From: Paractinoplanes toevensis
GTDB lineage: Bacteria; Actinomycetota; Actinomycetes; Mycobacteriales; Micromonosporaceae
DNA length: 64,000 bases
Assembly: GCF_018332695.1 (NCBI RefSeq)
Contig: NZ_BOQN01000076.1
Location: forward strand, 1 to 64,000
Direction of reading: 5' to 3'
Shown here: in pieces, positions 18,613 to 27,224 of the stretch
Layout of the letters: each line of letters begins with the position of its first letter
Position numbering within the stretch: position 1 is the stretch's first letter
The notes under the pieces: model-generated
What the model was told of the DNA's origin: nothing
Seen by the model: the letters and a program-made list of their open reading frames with translations, nothing else
The model's database searches: none
Program-made: the position numbers and the translations under genes

Positions 18613-19758
18613 TCACAGCGACGGAGCGTCCTCGAAGGACTGTGACCAGACGTGACCGAGACCGAGTTCCGCGAACGCCTTCTCGATCGTGTTCACCCGG
18701 GCGAACCGGTCCAGGAGGTCGCTCCAGGTCCGCAGATCGTCGGTCCACGCCTGCACGAACTCGTGACACAGGTACGGGGTGATGAAGGCGCTCGCGCCCT
18801 TGGCCGCCCGCAACGACCCTTTGATGGAGAACGCTCGCGCCGCGTCGGTGACGTGCGTGTCGACCTCGGACAGCACGTGGTCGAGCAGGGCACGCCGGCG
18901 GAACACGAAGTCACCCCAGAACGCCGGGCTCCCGGCGGCCGGGTCCTGGCCGAAGTCGAGCATCCAGTAGAGACCCTCGGCGAGGGTGTCGCCGAGCTCC
19001 TCGTTGGTGGCCCGCCGCGGTGTGGCGAACGGGTTGTAGGACCGCTGCACCATCGTGCCGGACCGGGCCGCCCGGAACGGGACACCGTCCCCGAGCAGGA
19101 AGAACCAATCCTCGTTGTAGATGTTGGGGAAGAACGACCGGGTCGCCAGTGGATTGATGATCATCGCACCGCCGCCGATGAAGGTGTCCTGGTCGGCGCC
19201 GACCGCACGGTAGGCGTGGCAGACCACGGAGTTGTCCGCGAAGCCGGTGTTGTTCAGGCCGACCGCGCGGTAGCGCCCAGTGTTCAGGTGCTCGGCGGCG
19301 CCCGCCAGCTCGTCCGGCAGCACACCGCAGATGTCGTCGTCGAGGAACAGCACCCGGTCCCAGCCGGCCGCCCGGGCGATCAGCAGACCCAGATTGCGCT
19401 TGAGGCTCAGGTCGCTCACCGCCGCGAAACCGGCTGTGCCGACCACCTCGTCGGTGGCGAACGAAGGCAGCTTGGGTCGCACGTCGTGCAGGTCGACCGC
19501 GACTATGCGGGCGTCGAACGCCTGGGCCAGCGCCACCGCGTGCCGCGCCTGCGCCTGCCCGCTGCACAGGGCCACGAGCGGCCGGCCGAGGTCACGGGCC
19601 AGGGCGAGAGCGTCGCGCAACGCGTAGGCCGCCCGGAAGGTGGGCACGATGATCGCGTCCAGCCGCCCCGCCGACTGCGGAGCGAGGTCGTCGAGCAGGT
19701 GGCGATGCGAGGCATGATGCAGGTCCGGCGTGGTCCGCGGTGCCGGGAGGGTGGTCAT
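18613..19758 (-). CDS. Glycosyltransferase-like (GT-A) protein coupled to an HTH regulator
   Basis: The 381-residue protein has a GT-A-like nucleotide-binding start (GRLDAIIVPTFRAAYALRDALALARDLGRPLVALC), a metal-binding acidic triad in RVLFLDDDICG (D140-D142), and an acceptor or catalytic-base-like motif NEDWFF (215-220). This order is that of family-2-type transferases, but the rest is not a family I can name. It has no signal or transmembrane segment, so it should be cytoplasmic. Its ATG overlaps the TGA of the upstream regulator gene by four bases. The pair looks like a dedicated two-gene module; acceptor and product are unknown. Confidence 0.7.
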   Translation of the reverse strand: MTTLPAPRTTPDLHHASHRHLLDDLAPQSAGRLDAIIVPTFRAAYALRDALALARDLGRPLVALCSGQAQARHAVALAQAFDARIVAVDLHDVRPKLPSFATDEVVGTAGFAAVSDLSLKRNLGLLIARAAGWDRVLFLDDDICGVLPDELAGAAEHLNTGRYRAVGLNNTGFADNSVVCHAYRAVGADQDTFIGGGAMIINPLATRSFFPNIYNEDWFFLLGDGVPFRAARSGTMVQRSYNPFATPRRATNEELGDTLAEGLYWMLDFGQDPAAGSPAFWGDFVFRRRALLDHVLSEVDTHVTDAARAFSIKGSLRAAKGASAFITPYLCHEFVQAWTDDLRTWSDLLDRFARVNTIEKAFAELGLGHVWSQSFEDAPSL

Positions 19759-20858
19759 TCGCTGTGCTCCGGCCAGGTGTGCAGCACGTTGTCGGCAACG
19801 GTCCAGTCGGGGGTCACCACGACCCGCTGCCCGACGATCGGGACCCGGAACAGGATGCTGTACGAGTCGGCGTCGCCGAAGGTCGTGGAGATGTACTCCG
19901 CGTTACGATTACGGAGTTTCTTGTCGGTGAGTGCGCGAACGGCGCCCAACACTCCGCGACTGAACATGCCATTGCACAGCGTAACCGTGCGGCGGCGGTT
20001 GAACGGATTCGTCCCGCGAAAGAAATAGCCCACGTCCTCGGCGAGAACCTCCTCGCCGCGCTCCTCGGCGATCACGGGCGGGAACGACAAGGTTTCGTCG
20101 CCGACCACCCGGAAGCAGCCTCGATGCAGCGCATCATCTTGGGAGACCTGCTCGACCGGGGCGCCGATCCGGGTCATGAGCTCACGCTGCGCGGGGTTGC
20201 GGTCCACGCCTCCGAGAACGACCAGATGCCCGGTGAAGTCGTCCTCGTTCATCTTGCGCACACTGCGGTATTCCACTCGCACGTCCGGGTTGACCGCCCG
20301 GATGTGCCCGTGCAACTCGAAGAGCGCGTCCAGGTCGGTGAGCCGGGAGAGCTCGGAGTAGTCGAGGTCGGTCGGCTCGGTGTCCGGTATGCCGTCGAGA
20401 ACCTCGTCCGGCAGCTCGGGGCAGACGATGACGATCGGCTCGTCCTCGGCCGGGTCGGGGAAATACCACGGCCCGCGCCCGACCAGCGTGGCGGTCGGCG
20501 CCGCCCCGTTGCTCTCGGTCGCCCTGATCCGCAACGCCAGCAACTCGTCACGCAGGACAGTACGTGCGGCACGTTCCCGGTCGTTCAACTCGGTCTCGGC
20601 CGGCACGCGATAGGGGTGGCCGGCGACCGAGCGCGCGGTGCTGAAGAACGACGCGTACTCCACGAGTTGTTCCTCGGGGGGCGTGACCGGATCTTCGCGG
20701 CGCTCCCAGGAGGAGATCAAGGCCGGGCTGCGGCCGAGCGCCTGCGCCAGCTCGGCCTGGGTGATCTTCAGGTTGAGGGCCGACTGCCGGAGGTCGCGTA
20801 GGCGGCGGGCCAGCTCGACGGCTGCTTCTTCAGTCGGCTGCACCGCACTCTCCCTCAA
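19755..20858 (-). CDS. XRE-type HTH regulator with large C-terminal sensor region
   Basis: The 367-residue protein has an N-terminal XRE helix-turn-helix (about residues 17-57; ITQAELAQALGRSPALISSWERRE). Residues 110-260 include VGRGPWYFPDP, HLVVLGGVDRNP and an acidic stretch that could form a nucleotide-binding-like fold. The C-terminus is YFFRGTNPFNRRRTVTLCNGMFSRGVLGAVRALTD. I recognise the layout from actinobacterial orphan regulators but cannot name the sensor domain. It is the first gene of a unit with the GT-A protein, and the 150 bases upstream (to 21011) should hold the promoter. Confidence 0.7.
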   Translation of the reverse strand: MRESAVQPTEEAAVELARRLRDLRQSALNLKITQAELAQALGRSPALISSWERREDPVTPPEEQLVEYASFFSTARSVAGHPYRVPAETELNDRERAARTVLRDELLALRIRATESNGAAPTATLVGRGPWYFPDPAEDEPIVIVCPELPDEVLDGIPDTEPTDLDYSELSRLTDLDALFELHGHIRAVNPDVRVEYRSVRKMNEDDFTGHLVVLGGVDRNPAQRELMTRIGAPVEQVSQDDALHRGCFRVVGDETLSFPPVIAEERGEEVLAEDVGYFFRGTNPFNRRRTVTLCNGMFSRGVLGAVRALTDKKLRNRNAEYISTTFGDADSYSILFRVPIVGQRVVVTPDWTVADNVLHTWPEHSE

Positions 20859-21186
20859 CTTCAGTTCGGGACTGGCCAGTTTTACCGCACGTTTGGCCCG
20901 GTGTCGAGCTTAATCCGAAGAATGCCATCACGATTGCCTAACAGGCGACTGGAAGTCTAGCCTCATCTATAGGACAACTGAATTTCTGGCTGAAGTTCAC
21001 TGGAGGTGCTGATGTTGCACCGGTGGATCGGTCCCCTCATCCGCGCTCCGACGGGCATCGCAGCCCTCGTCGAGCCCTCTCCCGGCATGTCGCCCCGCGC
21101 CTCAACGGCGAAGCACCCCCGGTTGGTCAGAACCGGAGGTGCCTCTGAATCGAGCAAGCCCCTCTTGCGGGAAAGGCGATACCCGA
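20859..21186 (+). promoter_or_regulatory. Divergent promoter/leader region with a 12-bp hairpin
   Basis: This 328-base gap separates the XRE gene from a small membrane-protein gene. It contains a good Shine-Dalgarno with ATG (GGAGG, ATG at 21012) opening a 75-codon frame that overlaps the next start, so a leader peptide is possible. It also has an inverted repeat: GCACCCCCGGTT (21113-21124) and AACCGGAGGTGC (21131-21142) pair at 11 of 12 positions with a six-base loop. Its function is unknown; an attenuator-like leader is inference. Confidence 0.35.
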
Positions 21187-21426
21187 ATGCCCACCTTAGA
21201 CGTTTTGCAGGCGAATTTCCTCGCCGCTTCGGCCGGTGAAAACCCACCCGCCGGTCGTGTGTTCGCCGTGCTCGGCGCGGTAGCTCTGCTGATGTTCGCG
21301 TTCGGCTCCATGCGCCGCGCCGTCGGCCCGTTCGCCGAGATCCTCAAGGCCGCCCTCGGCGCGGTCGCCACCTTTCTGCTCATCGCTCTGGCCGTACTCC
21401 TGCTGCTCGTCTCGCTGGTGAGATGA
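21187..21426 (+). CDS. Small two-helix membrane protein
   Basis: The 79-residue product begins MPTLDVLQANFLAASAGENPPAGR and has two hydrophobic segments (about 24-42 and 55-77, the latter AVATFLLIALAVLLLLVSLV). No family is recognised. The gene is followed seven bases later by a perfect 14-bp hairpin, which supports a real transcription unit. The start has only a weak AAAGG ten bases upstream. An alternative overlapping frame begins at 21012. Confidence 0.5.
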   Translation: MPTLDVLQANFLAASAGENPPAGRVFAVLGAVALLMFAFGSMRRAVGPFAEILKAALGAVATFLLIALAVLLLLVSLVR

Positions 21427-21432
21427 CCGGAC

Positions 21433-21467
21433 GCACGCGGCTGTCGCTCCGATCGACAGCCGCGTGC
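21433..21467 (+). terminator. Strong hairpin after the small membrane-protein gene
   Basis: GCACGCGGCTGTCG (21433-21446) and CGACAGCCGCGTGC (21454-21467) pair perfectly over 14 bp with a seven-base loop. No T-run follows, as is common in actinobacteria. Confidence 0.65.
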
Positions 21468-21519
21468 CCCTCAGGGAGGATCGAGATCGCGGCGGTAGGT
21501 CGGGGAGGACGGGCGGTCC

Positions 21520-22047
21520 GTGGCGAATGTGCGCATTGAGACGGCGGTAACCGAGGATGCCATCGGCGGTATCCCCGCACCGGAGGACCAGCGATTCTTT
21601 CTCGACCGCCTGCAACGCGGCCGGGAGTACGGCCGCGCCTACCTCGCCCTTCTCGGCTCCGACCTGGTCGGTTGCGTCTACCTGCAGCTCGACGAGGCCG
21701 AGGAGCCCGAGCTGCGGGCCCTGCTGCCGGACACGCCGCTGATCCAGCGCCTCCGGGTCTTCGGCCCGCACCAGCGGCAGGGCATCGGGCCGATGCTGGT
21801 CGCCGCGGCCGAGCACGGCGCGCGGGCCGAGGACTTCGGCCGGATCGCGCTCGGCGTCGACGTCGACCCGCGGCGGCGTCCGGGGGAGCAGCAGATCGAC
21901 CTGGTCCGCTTTTACCAGAACCTGGGTTACCGGGAATGGCCGCACGGACTGGTCAAGACCTTCGACGACGACGAGCAGAAGGACGGGAGCTGGGTGCGCC
22001 GGCCGGGGCTCTGCCGGATCTTCACCAAGCACTTCAGGACGACGTGA
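21520..22047 (+). CDS. GNAT-family acetyltransferase
   Basis: The 175-residue protein shows the GNAT core: GRAYLALLGSDLVGCVYLQLDE (beta-4 strand), the acetyl-CoA loop LRVFGPHQRQGIGPMLVAAAEHGA (the R/Q-x-x-G-x-G/A pattern is QRQGIG), and a late RFYQNLGYREW motif typical of GNATs. A GTG at 21520 is the likely start, with GGGGAGG about 13 bases upstream. The substrate is unknown. The last 14 bases overlap the convergent methyltransferase gene. Confidence 0.8.
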   Translation: MANVRIETAVTEDAIGGIPAPEDQRFFLDRLQRGREYGRAYLALLGSDLVGCVYLQLDEAEEPELRALLPDTPLIQRLRVFGPHQRQGIGPMLVAAAEHGARAEDFGRIALGVDVDPRRRPGEQQIDLVRFYQNLGYREWPHGLVKTFDDDEQKDGSWVRRPGLCRIFTKHFRTT

Positions 22048-22666
22048 CCTGCCAGACCGTGGTGCTGCGGGTCGGCACGCTCTCCAGGGCCTCGATCACC
22101 GGGATGTCGTAGGTGGCCCGCTTGATCAGGCCGGTCGGCAGGTAGGCCCGGCCCGGGTCACCGACCAGCACCAGTGCGCCGCCGTAGGCCGCGCGGCGCA
22201 GGTAGGGCAGCACCCGAGCGGCCATCTCGCGGCTGTAGAACACGTCGCCGGCCAGGATCACCTGCTGTGCGGGGGCCGTGTCGAGGATGTCGGCCTCGAC
22301 CGTCTCCACCTTCACGCCGTTCTCGATCGCGTTCGCCTCGGTGGCCGCCAGGGAGAACGGGTCGATGTCGTTGGCGGTCACCGGGGAGCCGCCCGCGAGC
22401 GCCGCGGCCACCGCGACCAGGCCCGAGCCGGTCGCCAGGTCGAGCACGCTGCGCCCGGCGATCAGGTCGGGGTTGTCGAGCAGGTGACGGGCCAGCGCCT
22501 GGCCGCCCGCCCAGGCGAACGCCCAGAACGGCGGCGGCTGTTCCGGGCCTGCCTCCTCGGTCTTCTCCCACAACTCGATCGGTTCCTCCGCCTGGAAGAG
22601 GGTCACCTCGGGGACGAACGGCACCGGCGCGGGCCTGGTGTTACTGCGGATGAAGTCGAGGAGCAC
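22034..22666 (-). CDS. Class I SAM-dependent methyltransferase (ETFB/Nnt1-like)
   Basis: The 210-residue protein has the Rossmann SAM site VLDLATGSGLVAVAAALAGG, an acidic ribose-binding end of strand 2 in VTANDIDPFS, and VILAGDVFYSREMA where motif post-I/II would lie. The opening LFQAEEPIELWEKTE and PPPFWAFAWAGGQALARHLL are typical of the lysine/nicotinamide methyltransferase-like group that includes electron-transfer flavoprotein lysine methyltransferases. A small protein or cofactor substrate is therefore plausible but unproven. Its start region is divergent from the GGDEF/EAL gene. Confidence 0.78.
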   Translation of the reverse strand: MLLDFIRSNTRPAPVPFVPEVTLFQAEEPIELWEKTEEAGPEQPPPFWAFAWAGGQALARHLLDNPDLIAGRSVLDLATGSGLVAVAAALAGGSPVTANDIDPFSLAATEANAIENGVKVETVEADILDTAPAQQVILAGDVFYSREMAARVLPYLRRAAYGGALVLVGDPGRAYLPTGLIKRATYDIPVIEALESVPTRSTTVWQVTSS

Positions 22667-22715
22667 TTCCCGATTGTCTCAGTTGGCGCGGCGGCGGGCC
22701 GATCAGCACGGCGTG

Positions 22716-25622
22716 ATGCCGCTGTTCGGTGCGTGGCTGGCGGTGCTCGCGCTGGCCTCCGGCCTGCTGCCCGCCGGGCAGCCGATCCTGCATCTGACGG
22801 CCGGTCTGTCCGCCATCGCGATCATCGCTTTCGGGGTACGGCGTAATCGTGCCGAAGACCGTGACCCGTGGAGTCTGCTCGCGGCGGCGGTCGCGTCCTC
22901 GGCGTTCGGCGCGGCCGCGTACCTGTCGAGCAGTCCCCGCGTACATCATCTCGGCGCCGCCCTGGTCCTCGCGGCCTACCCGGCGCTCGCCGCGGTGTTC
23001 TGGATCTTCGTCCGGCGGCGCACCGGCGGCGCGGGGGACCGCGCCGCCCTGCTCGACGCCCTCACCCTGACCGCCGGCGGCGCGCTGCTGGCCTGGACGT
23101 TCGTGCTCGGTCCGCGGGCGCAGGACGGCGACTGGGTGATGGCCGCCTACCCGGCCGGTGACCTGCTCTGCCTGGGCGCGCTGATCCGGCTGCTGACCAC
23201 CGCCGGCCGCAAGGTGCCGGCCGGCAGTCTGCTCGGCGCCGGCCTGGTGCTGATGATCGTCGCGGACGTCGGCTACGAGCTGTCCTGGCTGAGCGTGGAC
23301 ACGGCCGGGCTGGGCCGCTTCGCGCTCTACGCCGGTGCCGGCCTGGCCGCCCTGCACCCGTCGATGACCACGCTGAGCGAGCCGGCCGAGCGGCTGCCCG
23401 CCGAGGTGGGCTGGCGGCGGATCGTGCTGCTCGGGCTGGTCGCGCCGGTGGTCCTGCTCACCGGCGACCTGACCGTGGTGGCGGTGCTCAGCGCGCTGAT
23501 CTTCCTGCTGGTCCTGGCCCGGATGGCCGGGACCATGGCGAACCACCGCCAGGTGCTGGCCCGGGAGCGGGCGCTGCGCGCGGCGTCGGCCGCCCTGGTC
23601 TCGGCGGCCGACACCGAGGCGGTCGCCGGCGCGGTCCGCACCGCGGTGGCCGACCTGCTCCCGCCGGACACCCCGCACGGTGTCGTACTGGCCATGCCGT
23701 TCACCCAGGACGGGCCGCTCTCCGCCGAGGCGGCCGCGCAGGCCGCCGTCGATCGGGCGGCCGGCACCGCCGGCCGGATCGTCGCCACCCGGGACGTCGA
23801 CTGGGCGGTGTCGGTGCGGCTCACCCAGTTCAGTTCCACGCTGCGCTGCCCGATGGTGCTGCGGGACCGGCCCACCACCACCGAGCCGCTGGTCGGGGTG
23901 CTGCACGTGGGCGCGCCGGACGGCGCGTTGCCGGGGCTGCGCCGGGCCATCGAGGTGCTCGCCGGGCAGGCCGCGCTGGCGCTGGAACGCATCGAGCTGA
24001 GCCAGGAGGTGGCCCGCCGCAACAGCGAGAACTACTTCCGGGCACTGGTGCAGAACGCCGCCGACGTGATCCTGATCGTCGCCGAGGACGCCCGTATCCG
24101 ATATGCCAGCCCCTCCGGCGTACGCGTGCTGGGGTTTGATCCGACCGGTGCGCCGCTGCTGTCGGTGATCCAGCCGGAGGACCGGTCCGCGGATTTCCGC
24201 GGGCCGAACGGCATGCTGCTCGAGGTGCACAGCTCCGATCTGCGCGAGGACCCGGCGGTGTCCGGGTGGGTCTACACCCTGCGGGACGTGACCGAGCCGC
24301 GGCGGCTGGCCGGCGAGCTCACCCACCAGGCCTACCACGACGCGATGACCGGGCTGGCCAACCGGGTGCTGTTCCACGACCGGCTCGAGCACGCGCTGGC
24401 CCGCGGCGCCCGGGACGGCTCGCTGGTCGGCGTGCTCTTCATCGACCTGGACGACTTCAAGATCGTCAACGACACGCTGGGCCACGCGGCCGGCGACGCG
24501 TTGCTGATCGAGGTGGCCCGGCGGATCGCGGGCGCGCTGCGGGCCGACGACACGGCCGCCCGGCTCGGCGGTGACGAGTTCGCGGCGCTGATCGAGAACG
24601 TGTGGGAGCCGGGCGCGGTGGAGGAGGCCGCCACCCGCATCCTGACCGCGCTGGCCGAGCCGGTCGTCGTCGACGGCGAGACCTCGGTGACCGCGGTGGC
24701 CAGCATCGGCATCACCACCACCCCGGAGGCGGACAGCGCCGACGAACTGCTGCGGCAGGCCGACCTCGCGCTGTACGTGGCGAAGGGGGCCGGCAAGAAC
24801 CAGTGGCGGCGCTACCAGGCCCACCTGCACGGCGTGATGGTGGAACGGCTGGAACTGCGCTCGGCGCTCGACCACGCCGTGCACGAGGGGCACTTCCTCC
24901 TCGCGTACCAGCCGATCGTCGATCTGGTGACCGAGCAGCCGGTCGGCTTCGAGGCTCTGGTGCGATGGCACCACCCGGCCAAGGGGATGGTGTCGCCGGC
25001 CGAGTTCATCACGGTCGCCGAGGAGAGTGGCCTGATCGTGCCGATCGGCCGCTGGGTGCTCCAGCAGGCGCTGCACACGGTCGCCCAGTGGCGGCGCATC
25101 CTGCCCGACGACCGGCAGCCGTACGTGAGCGTGAACGTCTCGGTCCGTCAGTTCCAGGAGGCCACTTTCGTCGACGAGGTCCTGGCCGCGCTGGAGTACT
25201 CGGAGGTGCCGCCGCAGGCGCTGATGCTGGAGCTCACCGAGACCCTGCTGGCCGGTGAGCACGACACCGTCTGGGAGAGCCTCGCCCTGTTGCGTACGCA
25301 CGGCGTCCGGGTGGCGATCGACGACTTCGGCACCGGTTACTCGTCGCTCGGCTACCTCCGGCGCCGGCCGATCGACGTCATCAAGATCGACAAGATGTTC
25401 GTCGACGACATGGTGAACCAGACCGCCCTGGTGGCCGGCATCATCAACCTGGCCGGGTCGCTCGGCCTCGCCGTGATCGCCGAGGGCATCGAGTCCCGGG
25501 TCCACCGCGACCTGCTGGCCGAGCTGGGCTGCCCACTCGGCCAGGGCTATCTGTGGTCGAGCCCGGTCGACGGCACCGAAGCCTTGAGTCAGATGACAAA
25601 TCGGTTACCCCAGATGTCATGA
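22716..25622 (+). CDS. Membrane GGDEF/EAL cyclic-di-GMP protein with GAF- and PAS-like domains
   Basis: From ATG 22716 the protein has 968 residues (GTG 22638 is a longer alternative). An N-terminal region of about 270 residues has roughly eight transmembrane helices. A GAF-like region and a PAS domain (NYFRALVQNAADVILIVAEDARIRYASPSG) follow. The diguanylate cyclase domain has an intact GGDEF (618-622) and an RADD inhibitory site five residues before it. The EAL domain has FEALVRW (E746-L748) and AIDDFGTGYSSLGYL intact. Both activities are therefore possible: it could make and degrade c-di-GMP under membrane, PAS or GAF input. It is a single gene with no linked output. Confidence 0.9.
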   Translation: MPLFGAWLAVLALASGLLPAGQPILHLTAGLSAIAIIAFGVRRNRAEDRDPWSLLAAAVASSAFGAAAYLSSSPRVHHLGAALVLAAYPALAAVFWIFVRRRTGGAGDRAALLDALTLTAGGALLAWTFVLGPRAQDGDWVMAAYPAGDLLCLGALIRLLTTAGRKVPAGSLLGAGLVLMIVADVGYELSWLSVDTAGLGRFALYAGAGLAALHPSMTTLSEPAERLPAEVGWRRIVLLGLVAPVVLLTGDLTVVAVLSALIFLLVLARMAGTMANHRQVLARERALRAASAALVSAADTEAVAGAVRTAVADLLPPDTPHGVVLAMPFTQDGPLSAEAAAQAAVDRAAGTAGRIVATRDVDWAVSVRLTQFSSTLRCPMVLRDRPTTTEPLVGVLHVGAPDGALPGLRRAIEVLAGQAALALERIELSQEVARRNSENYFRALVQNAADVILIVAEDARIRYASPSGVRVLGFDPTGAPLLSVIQPEDRSADFRGPNGMLLEVHSSDLREDPAVSGWVYTLRDVTEPRRLAGELTHQAYHDAMTGLANRVLFHDRLEHALARGARDGSLVGVLFIDLDDFKIVNDTLGHAAGDALLIEVARRIAGALRADDTAARLGGDEFAALIENVWEPGAVEEAATRILTALAEPVVVDGETSVTAVASIGITTTPEADSADELLRQADLALYVAKGAGKNQWRRYQAHLHGVMVERLELRSALDHAVHEGHFLLAYQPIVDLVTEQPVGFEALVRWHHPAKGMVSPAEFITVAEESGLIVPIGRWVLQQALHTVAQWRRILPDDRQPYVSVNVSVRQFQEATFVDEVLAALEYSEVPPQALMLELTETLLAGEHDTVWESLALLRTHGVRVAIDDFGTGYSSLGYLRRRPIDVIKIDKMFVDDMVNQTALVAGIINLAGSLGLAVIAEGIESRVHRDLLAELGCPLGQGYLWSSPVDGTEALSQMTNRLPQMS

Positions 25623-25649
25623 ACGGCCGTTAGGCATAGCGTCCGGAGG

Positions 25650-26498
25650 ATGAACATCTCCTTCCTGCAGGGTTCCCGCCGGGTGGCCGTCACGCTGACG
25701 GCCGTCGCGGCGGTGGGCCTCGGCGGTGCCGGCATCGGGTGGGCGGCCGCCACCGCCGCCCAGCCGGCGATCAAGACCAGCACACCACGCTCCGAGAAGG
25801 ACGTCACCAACATCGACGTGCTTCGCCAGCAGCTGCGCAACTACTACGGCGACCCGCTGGGCACCGGCACGTTCGCGGCCGACGGCAACTACGCGCGCGA
25901 GGCGACCGGCGTCGCCGCCGACGGCACGCGCTACCTGGCGCATGCCCGGACCCACGGGCACGCCACCAAGGCGATCATCATGGACGTCGACGACACCACG
26001 CTCGCCACCTGGAACTACGAGCTGGCCAGCAACTGGGCGTACAACGCCGCCGCCAACGCCGACTACGTCCTCGGCCAGAAGTTCCCGGCCGTGCCGGGCA
26101 TGGTGGCGATGGCCAAGGCCGCCGAGCGCGAGGGTTACGCGATCTTCTACCTGACCGGGCGCGGCACGGCTCAGGAGGCGGCGACCCTCGGCAACCTGAC
26201 CGCGGACGGCGTCGGGATCGACGCCGGTTACCCCAAGCCGACGACCCTGCGCGGCGGCGAGGACGGCCTGTTCACCAAGCCGGACGTGGCCGCCTATCCG
26301 GCCTACCTGAAGACGGCCTGCGCCGCCGACCCGGACGGCAAGTGCACGACCATCCACTACAAGTCGGCGACCCGGGCGCACATCGAGTCGCTCGGTTACG
26401 ACATCGTGGCGAACTTCGGCGACCAGTACTCCGACCTCAAGGGCGGTTACGCCGACAAGACCTTCAAGCTGCCGAATCCGAATTACTACCTGCCCTGA
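25650..26498 (+). CDS. Secreted HAD-type acid phosphatase
   Basis: The 282-residue precursor has a signal peptide (basic start, then VTLTAVAAVGLGGAGIGWAAATAAQ). The HAD nucleophile motif is IIMDVDDTTLATW (D112, D114), followed by FYLTGRG (motif II) and IVANFGDQYSDLKGG (motif IV). This is the plant-type/class B acid phosphatase group, which removes phosphate from nucleotides or other monoesters outside the cell. A TANNNT hexamer (TAGCGT, 25637-25642) seven bases before ATG suggests a leaderless mRNA. The 3' end overlaps the convergent TetR gene by 13 bases. Confidence 0.85.
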   Translation: MNISFLQGSRRVAVTLTAVAAVGLGGAGIGWAAATAAQPAIKTSTPRSEKDVTNIDVLRQQLRNYYGDPLGTGTFAADGNYAREATGVAADGTRYLAHARTHGHATKAIIMDVDDTTLATWNYELASNWAYNAAANADYVLGQKFPAVPGMVAMAKAAEREGYAIFYLTGRGTAQEAATLGNLTADGVGIDAGYPKPTTLRGGEDGLFTKPDVAAYPAYLKTACAADPDGKCTTIHYKSATRAHIESLGYDIVANFGDQYSDLKGGYADKTFKLPNPNYYLP

Positions 26499-27142
26499 CC
26501 GCTGCGCTTCGCGCCCAGATCGAGCATCACCGCGTGCACCTGCTCCGCCGTCAGCGGCGGGGCAGGCAGCGGATGCGCGGCGGCCGGGCGCAGGCCGTCC
26601 AGCGTGAAGGTCAGCGCCCGGCGCCAGGCCTCGGGTGCCCGGCTCGCGGTGGCCCGCACGACCGTCGAGGTGGTCCAGAGAAGGTAGGGCAGGTCCTCGG
26701 CGGTGAAATCGGCGCGCAGCCGGCCCGCCGCGTGCGCCTTGGCGATCAGCCCGCGCACGCCGTCCATCTGCGCCTCGCAGATCTCGTTGAGCCGCTTCGC
26801 GTCGGCGTAACGGCGGCTCACCGCGTCGCTCATGGCCAGGTCGGTGGCCTGCATCTCGCACAGCAGCGTCACGTAGAGGACGAAGCCGTCCCACGGGTCG
26901 GCCTCGGCCTCGGCCCGGACCATCGCCGCGCGAACCTTCGCCTCGACCACGTCGGGCATCACCGCGTCGATGAGCGCGTCGCGCCCGCCGAACCGGTTGT
27001 AGAGCGTGCCGGCGCTGACCCCGGCGGCCTTGGCGATCTCCTCGAGCGGCGCGTCCAGCCCGCGCTCCCGGAAGATCTGCCCGGCGGCGGTGGCGAGTCG
27101 CTCGGCGTTGCGCCGGGCGTCGCGGCGCATGGGCTGTTCCAT
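26486..27142 (-). CDS. TetR-family repressor of the divergent SDR gene
   Basis: The protein has 218 residues from ATG 27142 (GGGAG nine bases upstream). The N-terminal helix-turn-helix is LATAAGQIFRERGLDAPLEEIAKAAGVSAGTLYNRFGGRDALIDAV, a textbook TetR DNA-binding domain. The C-terminal ligand-binding domain is alpha-helical and ends near HAVMLDLGAKR. The gap to the divergent SDR gene holds two identical palindromes (27164-27215), the likely operators for autorepression and SDR repression. Confidence 0.9.
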   Translation of the reverse strand: MEQPMRRDARRNAERLATAAGQIFRERGLDAPLEEIAKAAGVSAGTLYNRFGGRDALIDAVMPDVVEAKVRAAMVRAEAEADPWDGFVLYVTLLCEMQATDLAMSDAVSRRYADAKRLNEICEAQMDGVRGLIAKAHAAGRLRADFTAEDLPYLLWTTSTVVRATASRAPEAWRRALTFTLDGLRPAAAHPLPAPPLTAEQVHAVMLDLGAKRSGQGR

Positions 27143-27163
27143 CCCGCCAGTCTCCCGCATCCT

Positions 27164-27215
27164 TAAGTTGACGACCACCTCAACTTACTTCTAAGTTGAT
27201 ACCTACCTCAACTTA
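27164..27215. promoter_or_regulatory. Tandem pair of TetR operators
   Basis: Two copies of TAAGTTGA-N8-TCAACTTA lie at 27164-27187 and 27192-27215, 28 bp apart centre to centre. They fill the gap between a tetR gene and the divergent SDR gene, whose GGGAG and ATG (27225) follow immediately. The arms are identical in both copies. Binding by the adjacent TetR protein is inferred from position and symmetry. Confidence 0.85.
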
Positions 27216-27224
27216 GGGAGCGTC

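Noticed and set aside
22641..25505. 954-codon open frame on the minus strand opposite the GGDEF/EAL gene
   Set aside because: The plus-strand frame holds GGDEF, EAL and PAS motifs. The antisense product is low-complexity Gln/His/Arg/Gly.
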